Shown here one piece after another: positions 56,373 to 64,000 of a DNA stretch of 64,000 nt (its first letter is position 1; every line of letters starts with the position of its first letter). Made by a program: the position numbers and the translations under genes. The stretch is from Unio delphinus (taxonomy: Eukaryota; Mollusca; Bivalvia; Unionida; Unionidae). The stretch spans positions 9,876,501 through 9,940,500 of the forward strand of contig JAQISU010000179.1 in NCBI GenBank assembly GCA_029339505.1. Reading direction: 5' to 3'. The notes beneath the pieces were generated by a model, which saw nothing but the letters and a program-made list of their open reading frames with translations, ran no database searches and was not told the origin of the DNA.

Positions 56373-59300
56373 ATGGAGGAGTTCAAGAGATTATCGAAAA
56401 TTAAGCCTTGGAAAAATACTAAATTCAATCTTGATAGGGAGTTCCAAAGATTATCGAAAATCAAACCTTGGAAAAATACTAAATTCAATCTTGATAGGGA
56501 GTTCCAAAGATTATCGAAAATCAAACCTTGGAAAAATACTAAATTCAATCTTGATAGGGAGTTCCAAAGACTATCGAAAATCAAACCTTGGAAAAATACT
56601 AAATTCAATCTTGATAGGGAGTTCCAAAGATTATCGAAAATCAAACCTTGGAAAAATACTAAATTCAATCTTGATAGAGTCTCTGATACACCAAAACGTC
56701 TAATCGGTGATAGAACTATACTCGGTAAAATCAGGGAGTGTTTTAATGAATTCTACCGAGACGGTGCAGCATACTGTTGGTCGACATTTCGAATTATTGA
56801 TGAAGATGTCAATGTACCCATCATCGATGCTACTATGAACGATAAAAGAGCAGCTGAGATAATTTCACACCTTGGCCCGCCAAGGGGCTGGAAATCCAAG
56901 GGTGTAAAATCCAAAGGTGAAATTAAAAATCGAAGATTTTCAAAGCAATTTCCAATCAAAGATTTTCAACAAAGCAATTCCCAACAAAAGTATTTTTTCA
57001 GAATAAAATTCATTATCGAAGTCGAAGGCAAATGGATTATCAGAGATAAATTTGAACCAATCCTCAAGGATAAAAAAACTGTCATTGTAAGTAGAGATTC
57101 CAAACCAGGAATTCTAACTGGAATTGACAAACCATACTACGAGAGATCTTATCCCGTAACAGCAATCGTTTATGGGATATATCCGTTAAATGATAAACCC
57201 GATATTGCAAAACTAGCTCCTATGAAATATTCACCATTGACTTCGTCAAGGCTCAATTGTGTAGCAACACGGGTAATGGAACACTTCACAAATGCATCCC
57301 GAGGAAATAAACTAACTGATCTGCGACGTAGGAAAATAACAGAATGGGAACTGACAGTGAAACAGCACGGTGCAAAGATTTCTGATATAGCTAAATTAGA
57401 AACATTATTAAGATTTCCAATAACAGTTATGACGATAACCGGAGAGGTTTTATACGAACCGAAATATAACAAAAATGGAGCCCCAATACAGATTATTGAT
57501 CATAACAAACACGCGTGGACACCTGCGGTAACAGTATTTCCACGAGAACGAACCGTGAAATATATCCCCCGGAAATTTTCCGGGGAATTTTCCGGGGATG
57601 TTTTCTATGAAGAGAAATTATTTGATGCTATTCATGCGTTGTGTAAAGATGATCCTGTGTCAGTGTGGTTACTTAGTAGTGCTGGTTCCGAATCAGGATT
57701 TGATCAATTTGTAAGACCAAATGGTGAATTATATCGCGTTGAAGAATTAGATAACAGAATGAGAAAAATCGCTAGTGATTTTTCACCGGAGAGTTTCCAT
57801 GAAAAACTACTCACGGATAGTTTTACTATTCCATCAGTGGTAGCTCACTTCGCAAGAGAAAAAAACTCATGGCGTCCAACACGAAGTGATTTTCTCGAGG
57901 ACGTTAAATTGAGTTGCGTCGAATTTGGTCATGGAGGACTGTGGAATACAAAATACTCACGTGATGGTATGATTTCAATTGATATATCCGCGTGTTATCC
58001 TGGAAGTTTTCTCGGGTATGGGGAATGCGCTGAGTACTTCAAACGATTTGGACACCCCACGCATGAAATGACTCGTGTTGCGATTAATGGACCATTGCCT
58101 GATTTTGATTTAACCGGATTCGCTCGTGTGATATCATTTGAACTCGCTACAGGGTTACATCCGTGTAGTTATGTTTGGCTTGGTAGACACCTATCTGAAA
58201 AACACTGGATGCCAATAGTGATATTGAGATATATGATTGATTGTGGCATGCTGATATCGTTGATTGTTTCCGAGGCTATTATATGCTATCGAGCTCAGAA
58301 AGAAGTTTGGCTACCACAACCCGATCTAGATAGAATAATCAACGAACTACGAAAACAGTTTCCAGAAGAACAAATCATGAATTGGTCTAAGAAGTTATTT
58401 GAAATTAAAAAAGAACAAGCAAAAGATTTTGGACGAAGAATAATCGGTAAATTTACCCAGGGTGGACGATACGACAACGCAAAATACTCTTCGCGGTTGA
58501 TCATAGATGTCGCTGAATACGATTTTCTTGTAACGGATTTAACGAAACAGGGAAAACTTGTATCCCGTAAGGATGCTTTTCTATCCAATGGTGAGAAATT
58601 AGGTACGGTTGTTACCTACTGTGATGGATATAATTCCCAGTACACACATTTGAGAAGTTCAATGCTAGCCTATGCTTGCATTAATCTATTTTCGATGATA
58701 AATAGATTTCCTAATACCGCGGTTAGAGTAGCCACTGATTCGATGTATATACACAATAAGTACAAATCAGCTGTAGCGGCATTCACAGATCCGGAGGAAG
58801 CGTGGGGGCGTTGGCGATTTAAAAAGGAGATGCTACATGAGTATTGTGAATCCGCAGACGTTGCCATGGATGAAAAGTACTTAAAATGTGATGAGATTCA
58901 ATCAGAATTTTCTAATGCACCACCGGTATCTGATCCAATATGTAGATACAAGACAGTTTATTTAAACGGTTGTGGTGGGTCAGGAAAGACAACTCGTGCA
59001 ATTGAATTATATCGTGGTGGTGGAAATACTTGTATTTCTACTAACATGATTGTGTTAACACCGACTCACAGACTCGCCAGAGAGATGATACAGCGAGGGG
59101 TAAATGCTTGCACTTACCATAGTTTTTTTCGATGGAAAGGTGACAAATGGACTCCTGAGCGTATGGGTGATAAATTCATTCCTGAAATCATAATTTGGGA
59201 TGAAATATGCACAGTGTCATTAGATGTATTAAAAACATTTCTTGAGTGGTTGTTAAACAAAAACACAAAAGTCGTCATGTGCGGTGATCACGGCCAACCA

Positions 59301-60293
59301 CCACCATTTGTCGGTGGATCTCCACATGAATGGCTAAAGGGTTCTGTAGACTATTATGAAGAAATTAATACCGACCATAGATCACTTGATGAACAATTAC
59401 GCGAGTTCAAAGCACTGCTTAGATTACAACCGGATAAAATCCAATGCGAAATAGCGCGTGAAATAATTTCAGAAACTCCTATGAATGATTTCTGGGAAAC
59501 GTGGAGACCAAATGATTTGATAGTAGCAAGTAGAAAAATAGTCAGAGACACACTTCAGATGAAGTTATTTGAATTGCATAAAGAAAAATTTGCAACGCTT
59601 CCAGTACCGTTGTGTTATAGGCCTTCGGATACACGAAAGCAGAATATAGAAGTTGATATTCCAAGCCTGACAAAGTCAGGAAGTGAAAAGCAGATTCTCG
59701 TGTTAAATGATATTGTGCTGGTTGATATCAATGTCGTTGAAGATGCATTGCGTGCTAATAAATCCCCATGGACGCTAGGATACGCAGCAACAATACACTC
59801 TTCACAGGGATTGACTATATCGGATACAATTGTTTGGATAGTAGATAATCGCATCGAATGGTCGAATTTAGTCTATCTCGCAGTATCCAGAGTACGAAGA
59901 ATAAATCAGCTTCGAAGAATTGTCGTCATGACAGAGTCAGGTGGCGATGATGAAATCATTGGTGATGATAATGACACAACAATAAGTGATATTGATGTTA
60001 GCATCATTAATAAAAAACTCTCCGGTTACAAACAACAGGACAAAAAAAAACAACGAGAATTTGATATTGATGCTAAATTAATAATCACTTTGAAGAAACA
60101 ACAGAATAATCACTGCGCGAGTTGCAATTGTATAATGCGTTGGCAGTATTCGGATAAGGATCCTCGCCAATTCACCGTAGACAGAAAAAATAACAATCTC
60201 GGTCATGTCAGAAATAATGTGATGTTGACTTGTCTTGAGTGCAATAGACGCCGGGGTGAAAGCACAATGCCTCTGGCATCGGGTGCTAATTAA
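56373..60293 (+). CDS. Protein-primed family B DNA polymerase fused to SF1 helicase and HNH domain, 1306 aa
   Basis: Replicates the element's linear genome. Residues 2-101 are five 20-residue repeats of KIKPWKNTKFNLDR type. A conserved pre-polymerase region follows. PolB motif A is DISACYPGSF (Asp537), a motif B-like RRIIGKFTQGGR follows, and motif C is VATDSMYI (Asp789; the usual first Asp of DTDS is Ala). No clear 3'-5' exonuclease DxE was recognised. From residue 860 an SF1 (RecD/Pif1-like) helicase follows: Walker A NGCGGSGKTT (866-873), Walker B IIIWDEIC (Asp943), CGDHGQPPP, then GYAATIHSSQGLT and LAVSRVRR. The end holds an HNH/treble-clef, CASCNC (Cys1248), FTVDRKN, CLECNRRRGE. The ATG at 56,373 is preferred to an upstream GTG. 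The stop overlaps the convergent integrase stop by 8 bp. Confidence 0.93.
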   Translation: MEEFKRLSKIKPWKNTKFNLDREFQRLSKIKPWKNTKFNLDREFQRLSKIKPWKNTKFNLDREFQRLSKIKPWKNTKFNLDREFQRLSKIKPWKNTKFNLDRVSDTPKRLIGDRTILGKIRECFNEFYRDGAAYCWSTFRIIDEDVNVPIIDATMNDKRAAEIISHLGPPRGWKSKGVKSKGEIKNRRFSKQFPIKDFQQSNSQQKYFFRIKFIIEVEGKWIIRDKFEPILKDKKTVIVSRDSKPGILTGIDKPYYERSYPVTAIVYGIYPLNDKPDIAKLAPMKYSPLTSSRLNCVATRVMEHFTNASRGNKLTDLRRRKITEWELTVKQHGAKISDIAKLETLLRFPITVMTITGEVLYEPKYNKNGAPIQIIDHNKHAWTPAVTVFPRERTVKYIPRKFSGEFSGDVFYEEKLFDAIHALCKDDPVSVWLLSSAGSESGFDQFVRPNGELYRVEELDNRMRKIASDFSPESFHEKLLTDSFTIPSVVAHFAREKNSWRPTRSDFLEDVKLSCVEFGHGGLWNTKYSRDGMISIDISACYPGSFLGYGECAEYFKRFGHPTHEMTRVAINGPLPDFDLTGFARVISFELATGLHPCSYVWLGRHLSEKHWMPIVILRYMIDCGMLISLIVSEAIICYRAQKEVWLPQPDLDRIINELRKQFPEEQIMNWSKKLFEIKKEQAKDFGRRIIGKFTQGGRYDNAKYSSRLIIDVAEYDFLVTDLTKQGKLVSRKDAFLSNGEKLGTVVTYCDGYNSQYTHLRSSMLAYACINLFSMINRFPNTAVRVATDSMYIHNKYKSAVAAFTDPEEAWGRWRFKKEMLHEYCESADVAMDEKYLKCDEIQSEFSNAPPVSDPICRYKTVYLNGCGGSGKTTRAIELYRGGGNTCISTNMIVLTPTHRLAREMIQRGVNACTYHSFFRWKGDKWTPERMGDKFIPEIIIWDEICTVSLDVLKTFLEWLLNKNTKVVMCGDHGQPPPFVGGSPHEWLKGSVDYYEEINTDHRSLDEQLREFKALLRLQPDKIQCEIAREIISETPMNDFWETWRPNDLIVASRKIVRDTLQMKLFELHKEKFATLPVPLCYRPSDTRKQNIEVDIPSLTKSGSEKQILVLNDIVLVDINVVEDALRANKSPWTLGYAATIHSSQGLTISDTIVWIVDNRIEWSNLVYLAVSRVRRINQLRRIVVMTESGGDDEIIGDDNDTTISDIDVSIINKKLSGYKQQDKKKQREFDIDAKLIITLKKQQNNHCASCNCIMRWQYSDKDPRQFTVDRKNNNLGHVRNNVMLTCLECNRRRGESTMPLASGAN
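56376..56678 (+). repeat. Five in-frame 60-bp repeats at the polymerase N-terminus
   Basis: Near-identical 60-bp units, each encoding 20 residues with the core LSKIKPWKNTKFNLDR. The first unit differs slightly. Near identity implies recent expansion; the copy number may vary between copies of the element. Confidence 0.95.
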
Positions 60294-61248
60294 GACCATG
60301 CGGTGGCAATTGAGTATCCTCGGGAATCACTTGCAGTTGTTGTCGAGTAAATCCTCGCTGAGGAGCAGTTGAATCCAGTTTATAGATTGCTGGTCTACCA
60401 GTTGATCGTGTTATACTAGATATCTTATGCGTAGTGACGCTCCAAATAGGATCAGTAGCCCTTTTTCTACCCCCTTCAAGCTCTCCTGGTTCGTATAAGT
60501 ACCTAACAGTGACATTACTACCAAGAATTGGTTGGGAAACGCTAGCGTTTCTAGGGAAATCTTTTTGTGGTTGTACGGGTATAGACTTCTTTTTAATCGC
60601 GTTGATAGGTTTCATGTTGATTGTTCTAGTAATCTCGTTATTCAGTGCAGTAATCACAGCTGGTAACCTTTTGACCCATTCACGGGATCGCTTTTCTTGA
60701 ATGAATTCTTTTGCGTATTGATATCCAAATAACCGCTCAGCAATCGTCCGATTAAATCGTTCGACAATGGCCTGATCGCGATGTAGCGCAGTATGCCCTC
60801 GTCGTATGGTGACATTATGATTTTTCATTGTAGATAGAACTGCACCCTGAAATTCCTTGCCAGGATCAACCTGCAATAGATTCGGCCAGTGCAGAGGACC
60901 TCGTCGATAAATCCTTTCAAATGCAGAAGCAACTTCAGTGGCTGATTTTGTTTTTAACGGTTCTGCTTCTTTGTATCGACTTGCAATATCAACTACGGTT
61001 AAAGCGTATTTGTAACCACGATCATGTGGCAGAAATAATATATCAGCCTGATGAACTTCATTAGGAGCGGTCACATCAAAATGCGAGAATTGAATTTGTT
61101 TAGGTGGTGGTAGATAAATTTGCCATAGTGCCTGTTTAGATAACCAATCCGCCGCTGTAGTTTTTTTCACTTTTGCAGCGCTAGCGAGTTTATGTACTGC
61201 TGATTTACCCCTCCAGTATCCTCTTGGGGAATAATAAATTGATTCCAT
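60286..61248 (-). CDS. Retroviral-type DDE integrase, 320 aa
   Basis: Inserts the element into host DNA. An N-terminal helical part (residues 15-45) binds DNA in relatives. The RNase H-fold core has Asp69 in HQADILFLP, Asp128 in LLQVDPGKEFQG and Glu163 in QAIVERFNRT, with 34 residues between the last two. The C-terminal part has a beta-rich DNA-binding module (DPIWSVTTHKI to GFTRQQLQVIP). No chromodomain is visible. The ATG at 61,246-61,248 has a promoter-like motif 14 nt upstream. It converges on the polymerase gene. It is probably responsible for the 5-bp GGTCA duplication. Confidence 0.93.
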   Translation of the reverse strand: MESIYYSPRGYWRGKSAVHKLASAAKVKKTTAADWLSKQALWQIYLPPPKQIQFSHFDVTAPNEVHQADILFLPHDRGYKYALTVVDIASRYKEAEPLKTKSATEVASAFERIYRRGPLHWPNLLQVDPGKEFQGAVLSTMKNHNVTIRRGHTALHRDQAIVERFNRTIAERLFGYQYAKEFIQEKRSREWVKRLPAVITALNNEITRTINMKPINAIKKKSIPVQPQKDFPRNASVSQPILGSNVTVRYLYEPGELEGGRKRATDPIWSVTTHKISSITRSTGRPAIYKLDSTAPQRGFTRQQLQVIPEDTQLPPHGLN

Positions 61249-61262
61249 ATTAAAATGCTTGC

Positions 61263-61272
61263 ATTTTCAATT
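61263..61272 (-). promoter_or_regulatory. AATTGAAAAT motif before the integrase gene
   Basis: Minus-strand AATTGAAAAT, 14 nt upstream of the integrase ATG; it overlaps the stop region of the phospholipase frame. Confidence 0.55.
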
Positions 61273-61626
61273 ACCAGCACCCATCATCAATTTGCCTTTC
61301 ATAGCTGATTTTACCAACCACGAAGCCAACTTTTCTTTAAAAGATTTATCAGGAATAGCATTTAACGCATGAATTAATTTCACATCCGCGAGATGCCTGT
61401 GCTGCAGATTACTGCTTTTATAAGCAACATCATGAAGGTGACAGGCCTTATCAATGGCGTTTATTGGTTCTTCACCGGGTCGGGGTTGATTTTGATCATC
61501 AAGTATGATATCTAATCGTGTTCCGGGACCACAGTAGCTATATCCTGGAAGGTGCTTTTCTCCGGGGTACTTTGCCCATGGGGTTCCAGGGAGCTTTGTC
61601 AATTTGGCTGCGATATCACCTCCTCG
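61267..61626 (-). CDS. Parvovirus-like phospholipase A2 domain, reached by -1 frameshift
   Basis: Lipid hydrolysis for membrane passage is the role of this domain in parvovirus capsids; the role in Polintons is inferred. Visible: PWAKYPGEKHLPGYS, the Ca-binding loop YCGPGTRLD, the catalytic pair in CHLHDVAYK, and a helix with LADVKLIHAL. The frame has no ATG before the domain (only a TTG at 61,602). The -1 frame is entered exactly at the A-run that ends the zinc-ribbon gene. In related elements, to my knowledge, the two are one protein, so this is probably the second half of a single gene. Confidence 0.85.
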   Translation of the reverse strand, partial: RGGDIAAKLTKLPGTPWAKYPGEKHLPGYSYCGPGTRLDIILDDQNQPRPGEEPINAIDKACHLHDVAYKSSNLQHRHLADVKLIHALNAIPDKSFKEKLASWLVKSAMKGKLMMGAGN

Positions 61627-61805
61627 TTTTTTTTTAAAACATCTCCGGATTGTAAAATCTTTGATTTTGTAGAAATAAATCTAAACTTTTTTATACCACA
61701 TGTTGCACATCTACCAGTTAGTGCTGATCTGTTATTTTTAGTTGTAACCGTCGTCACATCATTTGTGCTAGTACGCGTTTTACACTTCACACAATATAGA
61801 TCCAT
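61599..61805 (-). CDS. Zinc-ribbon protein, upstream frame of the phospholipase gene, 68 aa
   Basis: Starts MDLYCVKCKTRT and has a second pair, GRCATCGIKKFRF, giving a four-Cys zinc ribbon typical of a small N-terminal module of Polinton phospholipase proteins. The zero frame ends at TGA (61,599) nine codons after a run of nine A's. The ATG at 61,803-61,805 lies only 5 bp from the divergent ATPase ATG at 61,811, so promoter elements must lie inside coding sequence. Confidence 0.8.
   Translation of the reverse strand: MDLYCVKCKTRTSTNDVTTVTTKNNRSALTGRCATCGIKKFRFISTKSKILQSGDVLKKNEEVISQPN
61626..61632 (-). promoter_or_regulatory. Candidate -1 frameshift heptamer A_AAA_AAC (site 2)
   Basis: Within nine A's, the zero frame reads TTA AAA AAA AAC; the last A of the first AAA with AAA AAC gives the heptamer in the correct phase. 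A -1 slip enters the phospholipase frame directly. One missing A in the run is the alternative explanation. Confidence 0.6.
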
Positions 61806-61810
61806 AATTT

Positions 61811-62482
61811 ATGTATAGAGATATGAATATAATTGATTTTTCAGCGACTAAAATAAGAGAACCAGTTAAGCATCATGCAGCGCTACCAAACTCTATCCGT
61901 GCAATTATAATCGGGCCATCTGGATCCGGTAAAACGCAATTGTTGCTCAATTTAATAATGAGATGGATGAAGTGGGATAAGTTGTATTTAATTGCCCCTA
62001 GCGTAGATGATCAACGATGCTATGAAGTGTTAAAGGATTTTAACGAGAATGCATCAGAAATTAAAGGTGAGAATACCATTGATTTTATAACTGATATTGA
62101 CGAGGCGCCATCCGTGGATGACCTTGATGGGAGCATTAACAATTTAGTCGTATACGACGATGTGATGTTAGACAATCAAAAAAACCCAGCTAGAATATTT
62201 TCCCGGGGGCGTCACAAAAACACTGATGTGATATATGTCACTCAACGCTACACTCAGATTCCAAAAGTGATCAGAGATAACTGTAATATTCTTGCTGTGT
62301 TTAACGGCGTTGATACACATACGCTACGAAATATTTGGCAGACATGGTGTTCCGATATGGACTTCAATCAATTTAAAAATTTCTTTAGTTATGCTCAGTC
62401 AACCCCGCATGGATTTGTAACAATAAATTTACATGATCCTCGGACACGATATCGTATCGGACTCGATCAAATTTTCGGTTGA
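61811..62482 (+). CDS. A32/FtsK-type genome-packaging ATPase, 223 aa
   Basis: Pumps DNA into capsids in Polinton-like viruses. Walker A is GPSGSGKTQ (residues 35-42) and Walker B is NLVVYDDVM (Asp116-Asp117). A sensor-like block follows with SRGRHKNTDVIYVTQRYTQ and IRDNCNILAVF, as in the A32 family. The ATG is at 61,811; an ATG at 61,823 is also possible. The last seven residues and the stop lie inside the right terminal repeat. It is divergent from the zinc-ribbon gene with 5 bp between the start codons. Confidence 0.93.
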   Translation: MYRDMNIIDFSATKIREPVKHHAALPNSIRAIIIGPSGSGKTQLLLNLIMRWMKWDKLYLIAPSVDDQRCYEVLKDFNENASEIKGENTIDFITDIDEAPSVDDLDGSINNLVVYDDVMLDNQKNPARIFSRGRHKNTDVIYVTQRYTQIPKVIRDNCNILAVFNGVDTHTLRNIWQTWCSDMDFNQFKNFFSYAQSTPHGFVTINLHDPRTRYRIGLDQIFG

Positions 62483-62673
62483 AATCGTAAATGATTTTTT
62501 GTTAACCCAGAACTGAAAGTTCCAGCAGCAGAGAGGGTGGATGACAACGACGTTGGCGTATATAAGGAAATCTTATTTTATCGAATAGACGCCATTTTTT
62601 TTACTATTTGGCAGAAGCCTCAGATTTCCGAATCGACGCTCGGAAAGTTGTAGGGTTCACCCTCTCTGCTGCT
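62460..62673 (-). repeat. Right terminal inverted repeat, 214 bp
   Basis: Perfect reverse complement of 45,301-45,514. It includes the end of the ATPase gene (62,460-62,482) and the 150-bp outer module (62,524-62,673) bounded by its own 16-bp inverted pair. Confidence 0.97.
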
Positions 62674-62678
62674 GGTCA
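62674..62678. repeat. Target site duplication, right copy (GGTCA)
   Basis: Followed by AACTAGCAACC, so joining the two flanks at GGTCA restores a normal minisatellite unit. A 6-bp reading (GGTCAA) would require the element's first A to be shared. Confidence 0.85.
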
Positions 62679-64000
62679 AACTAGCAACCACAAGACATAA
62701 TGTATAAACATGCATTTAAGTCAGTCCAAATAGCAGCCACAAGACATAATGTATAAACTTGAATTTAGGTCAGGTCAAACTAGCAACCACAAGACATAAT
62801 GTATAAACATGCATTTAAGTCAGTCCAAATAGCAGCCACAAGACATAATGTATAAACTTGAATTTAAGTCAGGTCCAACTAGCAACCACAACACATAATG
62901 TATAAACTTGTATTTAAGTCAGGTCCAACTAGCAACCACAAGACATAATGTATAAACTTGAATTTAAGTCAGTTCAATTAGCAACCACAAGACATAATGT
63001 ATAAACTTGAATTTAATTCAGGTCAAACTTTCATTCACAAGACGTACTGTATAAACTTGTATTTAAGTCAGGTCAAACTAGCAACCACAAGACATAATGT
63101 ATAAACTTGTATTTAAGTCAGGTCCAACTAGCAACCACAAGACATAATGTATAAACTTGAATTTAAGTCAGTCCAAATAGCAGCCACAAGACATAATGTA
63201 TAAACTTGTATTTAAGTCAGGTCCAACTAGCAACCACAAGACATAATGTATAAACTTGAATTTAAGTCAGGTCAAACTAGCAACCACAAGACAATGTATA
63301 AACTTGTATTTAAGTCAGGTCAAACTAGCATTCACAAGACGTACTGTATAAACTTGTATTTAAGTCAGGTCAAACTAGCAACCACAAGACATAATGTATA
63401 AACTTGTATTTAAGTCAGGTCAAACTAGCAACCACAAGACATAATGTATAAACTTGTATTTAAGTCAGGTCAAACTAGCAACCACAAGACATAATGTATA
63501 AACTTGAATTTAAGTCAGTCCAAATAGCAACCACAAGACATAATGTATAAACTTGTATTTAAGTCAGGTCCAACTAGCAACCACAAGACATAATGTATAA
63601 ACTTGAATTTAAGTCAGTCCAAATAGCAACCACAAGACATAATGTATAAACTTGTATTTAAGTCAGGTCCAACTAGCAACCACAAGACATAATGTATAAA
63701 CTTGTATTTAAGTCAGGTCCAACTAGCAACCATAAGACATAATGTATAAACTTGTATTTAAGTCAGTCCAAATAGCAACCACAAGACATTGTGTATAAAC
63801 TTGTATTTAAGTCAGTCCAAATAGCAACCACAAGACATAATGTATAAACTTGAATTTAAGTCAGGTCAAACTTTCATTCACAAGACGTACTGTATAAACT
63901 TGTATTTAAGTCAGGTCAAACTAGCAACCACAAGACATAATGTATAAACATGCATTTAAGTCAGTCCAAATAGCAACCACAAGACATAATGTATAAACTT
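62679..64000. repeat. Large minisatellite array, right part
   Basis: Same 49/50-bp units and variant types as to the left of the Polinton, continuing to the end of the window. The first units match the order of variants that follow the paralogous site at 38,644, including the rare TTTAGGTCAGGTC form. Confidence 0.96.

Larger units (their letters stand above)
45301..62673. mobile_element. Complete Polinton/Maverick (adintovirus-like) element, 17.4 kb
   Basis: Bounded by perfect 214-bp terminal inverted repeats starting AGCAGCAGAG and by GGTCA duplications. It carries the full Polinton core set: protein-primed PolB, DDE integrase, A32/FtsK-type ATPase, adenovirus-type protease, double jelly-roll capsid protein and a likely minor capsid protein, with several accessory genes. 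No core gene has an internal stop; two accessory genes show a -1 frame change at A-runs. Identical repeats and a clean target duplication imply a recent insertion. The host site is a minisatellite inside a probable dynein intron. Confidence 0.96.

Noticed and set aside
56366..56668. 100-codon minus-strand frame
   Set aside because: Antisense shadow of the 60-bp repeats in the polymerase gene.

Overview
The window is animal nuclear DNA, most likely from a marine bivalve or other mollusc. This is inferred from AT-rich introns crowded with minisatellites, from tRNA-derived SINEs, and from LINE and Penelope relics. Two things carry the biology: the 3' half of a ciliary dynein heavy chain gene, and a complete Polinton (Maverick/adintovirus-like) element.

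Positions 1-31,700 hold eleven consecutive minus-strand exons of the cytoplasmic dynein-2 heavy chain (DYNC2H1), encoding about 551 residues from the microtubule-binding stalk through AAA5 towards AAA6. Every exon is bounded by AG/GT and the phases match across all ten introns. The introns hold about ten unrelated minisatellites, a 472-bp hAT-type MITE with an 8-bp target duplication, three SINE copies, and a decayed LINE interrupted by a Penelope-like relic. No further upstream dynein exon is visible above 30,822, so the rest of the window appears to lie in one intron of at least 33 kb.

Positions 31,700-64,000 are a 49/50-bp minisatellite with multi-kilobase higher-order repeats, interrupted once by the Polinton. 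That element spans 45,301-62,673 (17,373 bp), has perfect 214-bp terminal inverted repeats and is flanked by a 5-bp duplication, GGTCA. A paralogous empty copy of the target lies exactly 6,652 bp to the left.

The Polinton encodes a major capsid protein, a likely minor capsid/penton protein, an adenovirus-type protease, pX/pVI-like basic and hydrophobic proteins, an A32/FtsK-type packaging ATPase, a DDE integrase, a parvovirus-like phospholipase A2 and a 1306-residue fusion of protein-primed PolB, SF1 helicase and HNH. It also has a NUMOD/HNH endonuclease, small zinc-ribbon proteins and several unknowns. Most structural genes form a minus-strand block (45.5-53.1 kb). A motif, AATTGAAAA(C), lies 14-21 nt upstream of six start codons and looks like a late-class promoter. 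Two conserved genes are each split by a -1 frame change exactly at an in-frame A_AAA_AAC heptamer, and neither downstream frame has a usable ATG. Programmed -1 frameshifting is the most interesting hypothesis; one-base homopolymer errors are the main alternative. All other core genes are open, and the identical repeats point to a recent, possibly still competent insertion.
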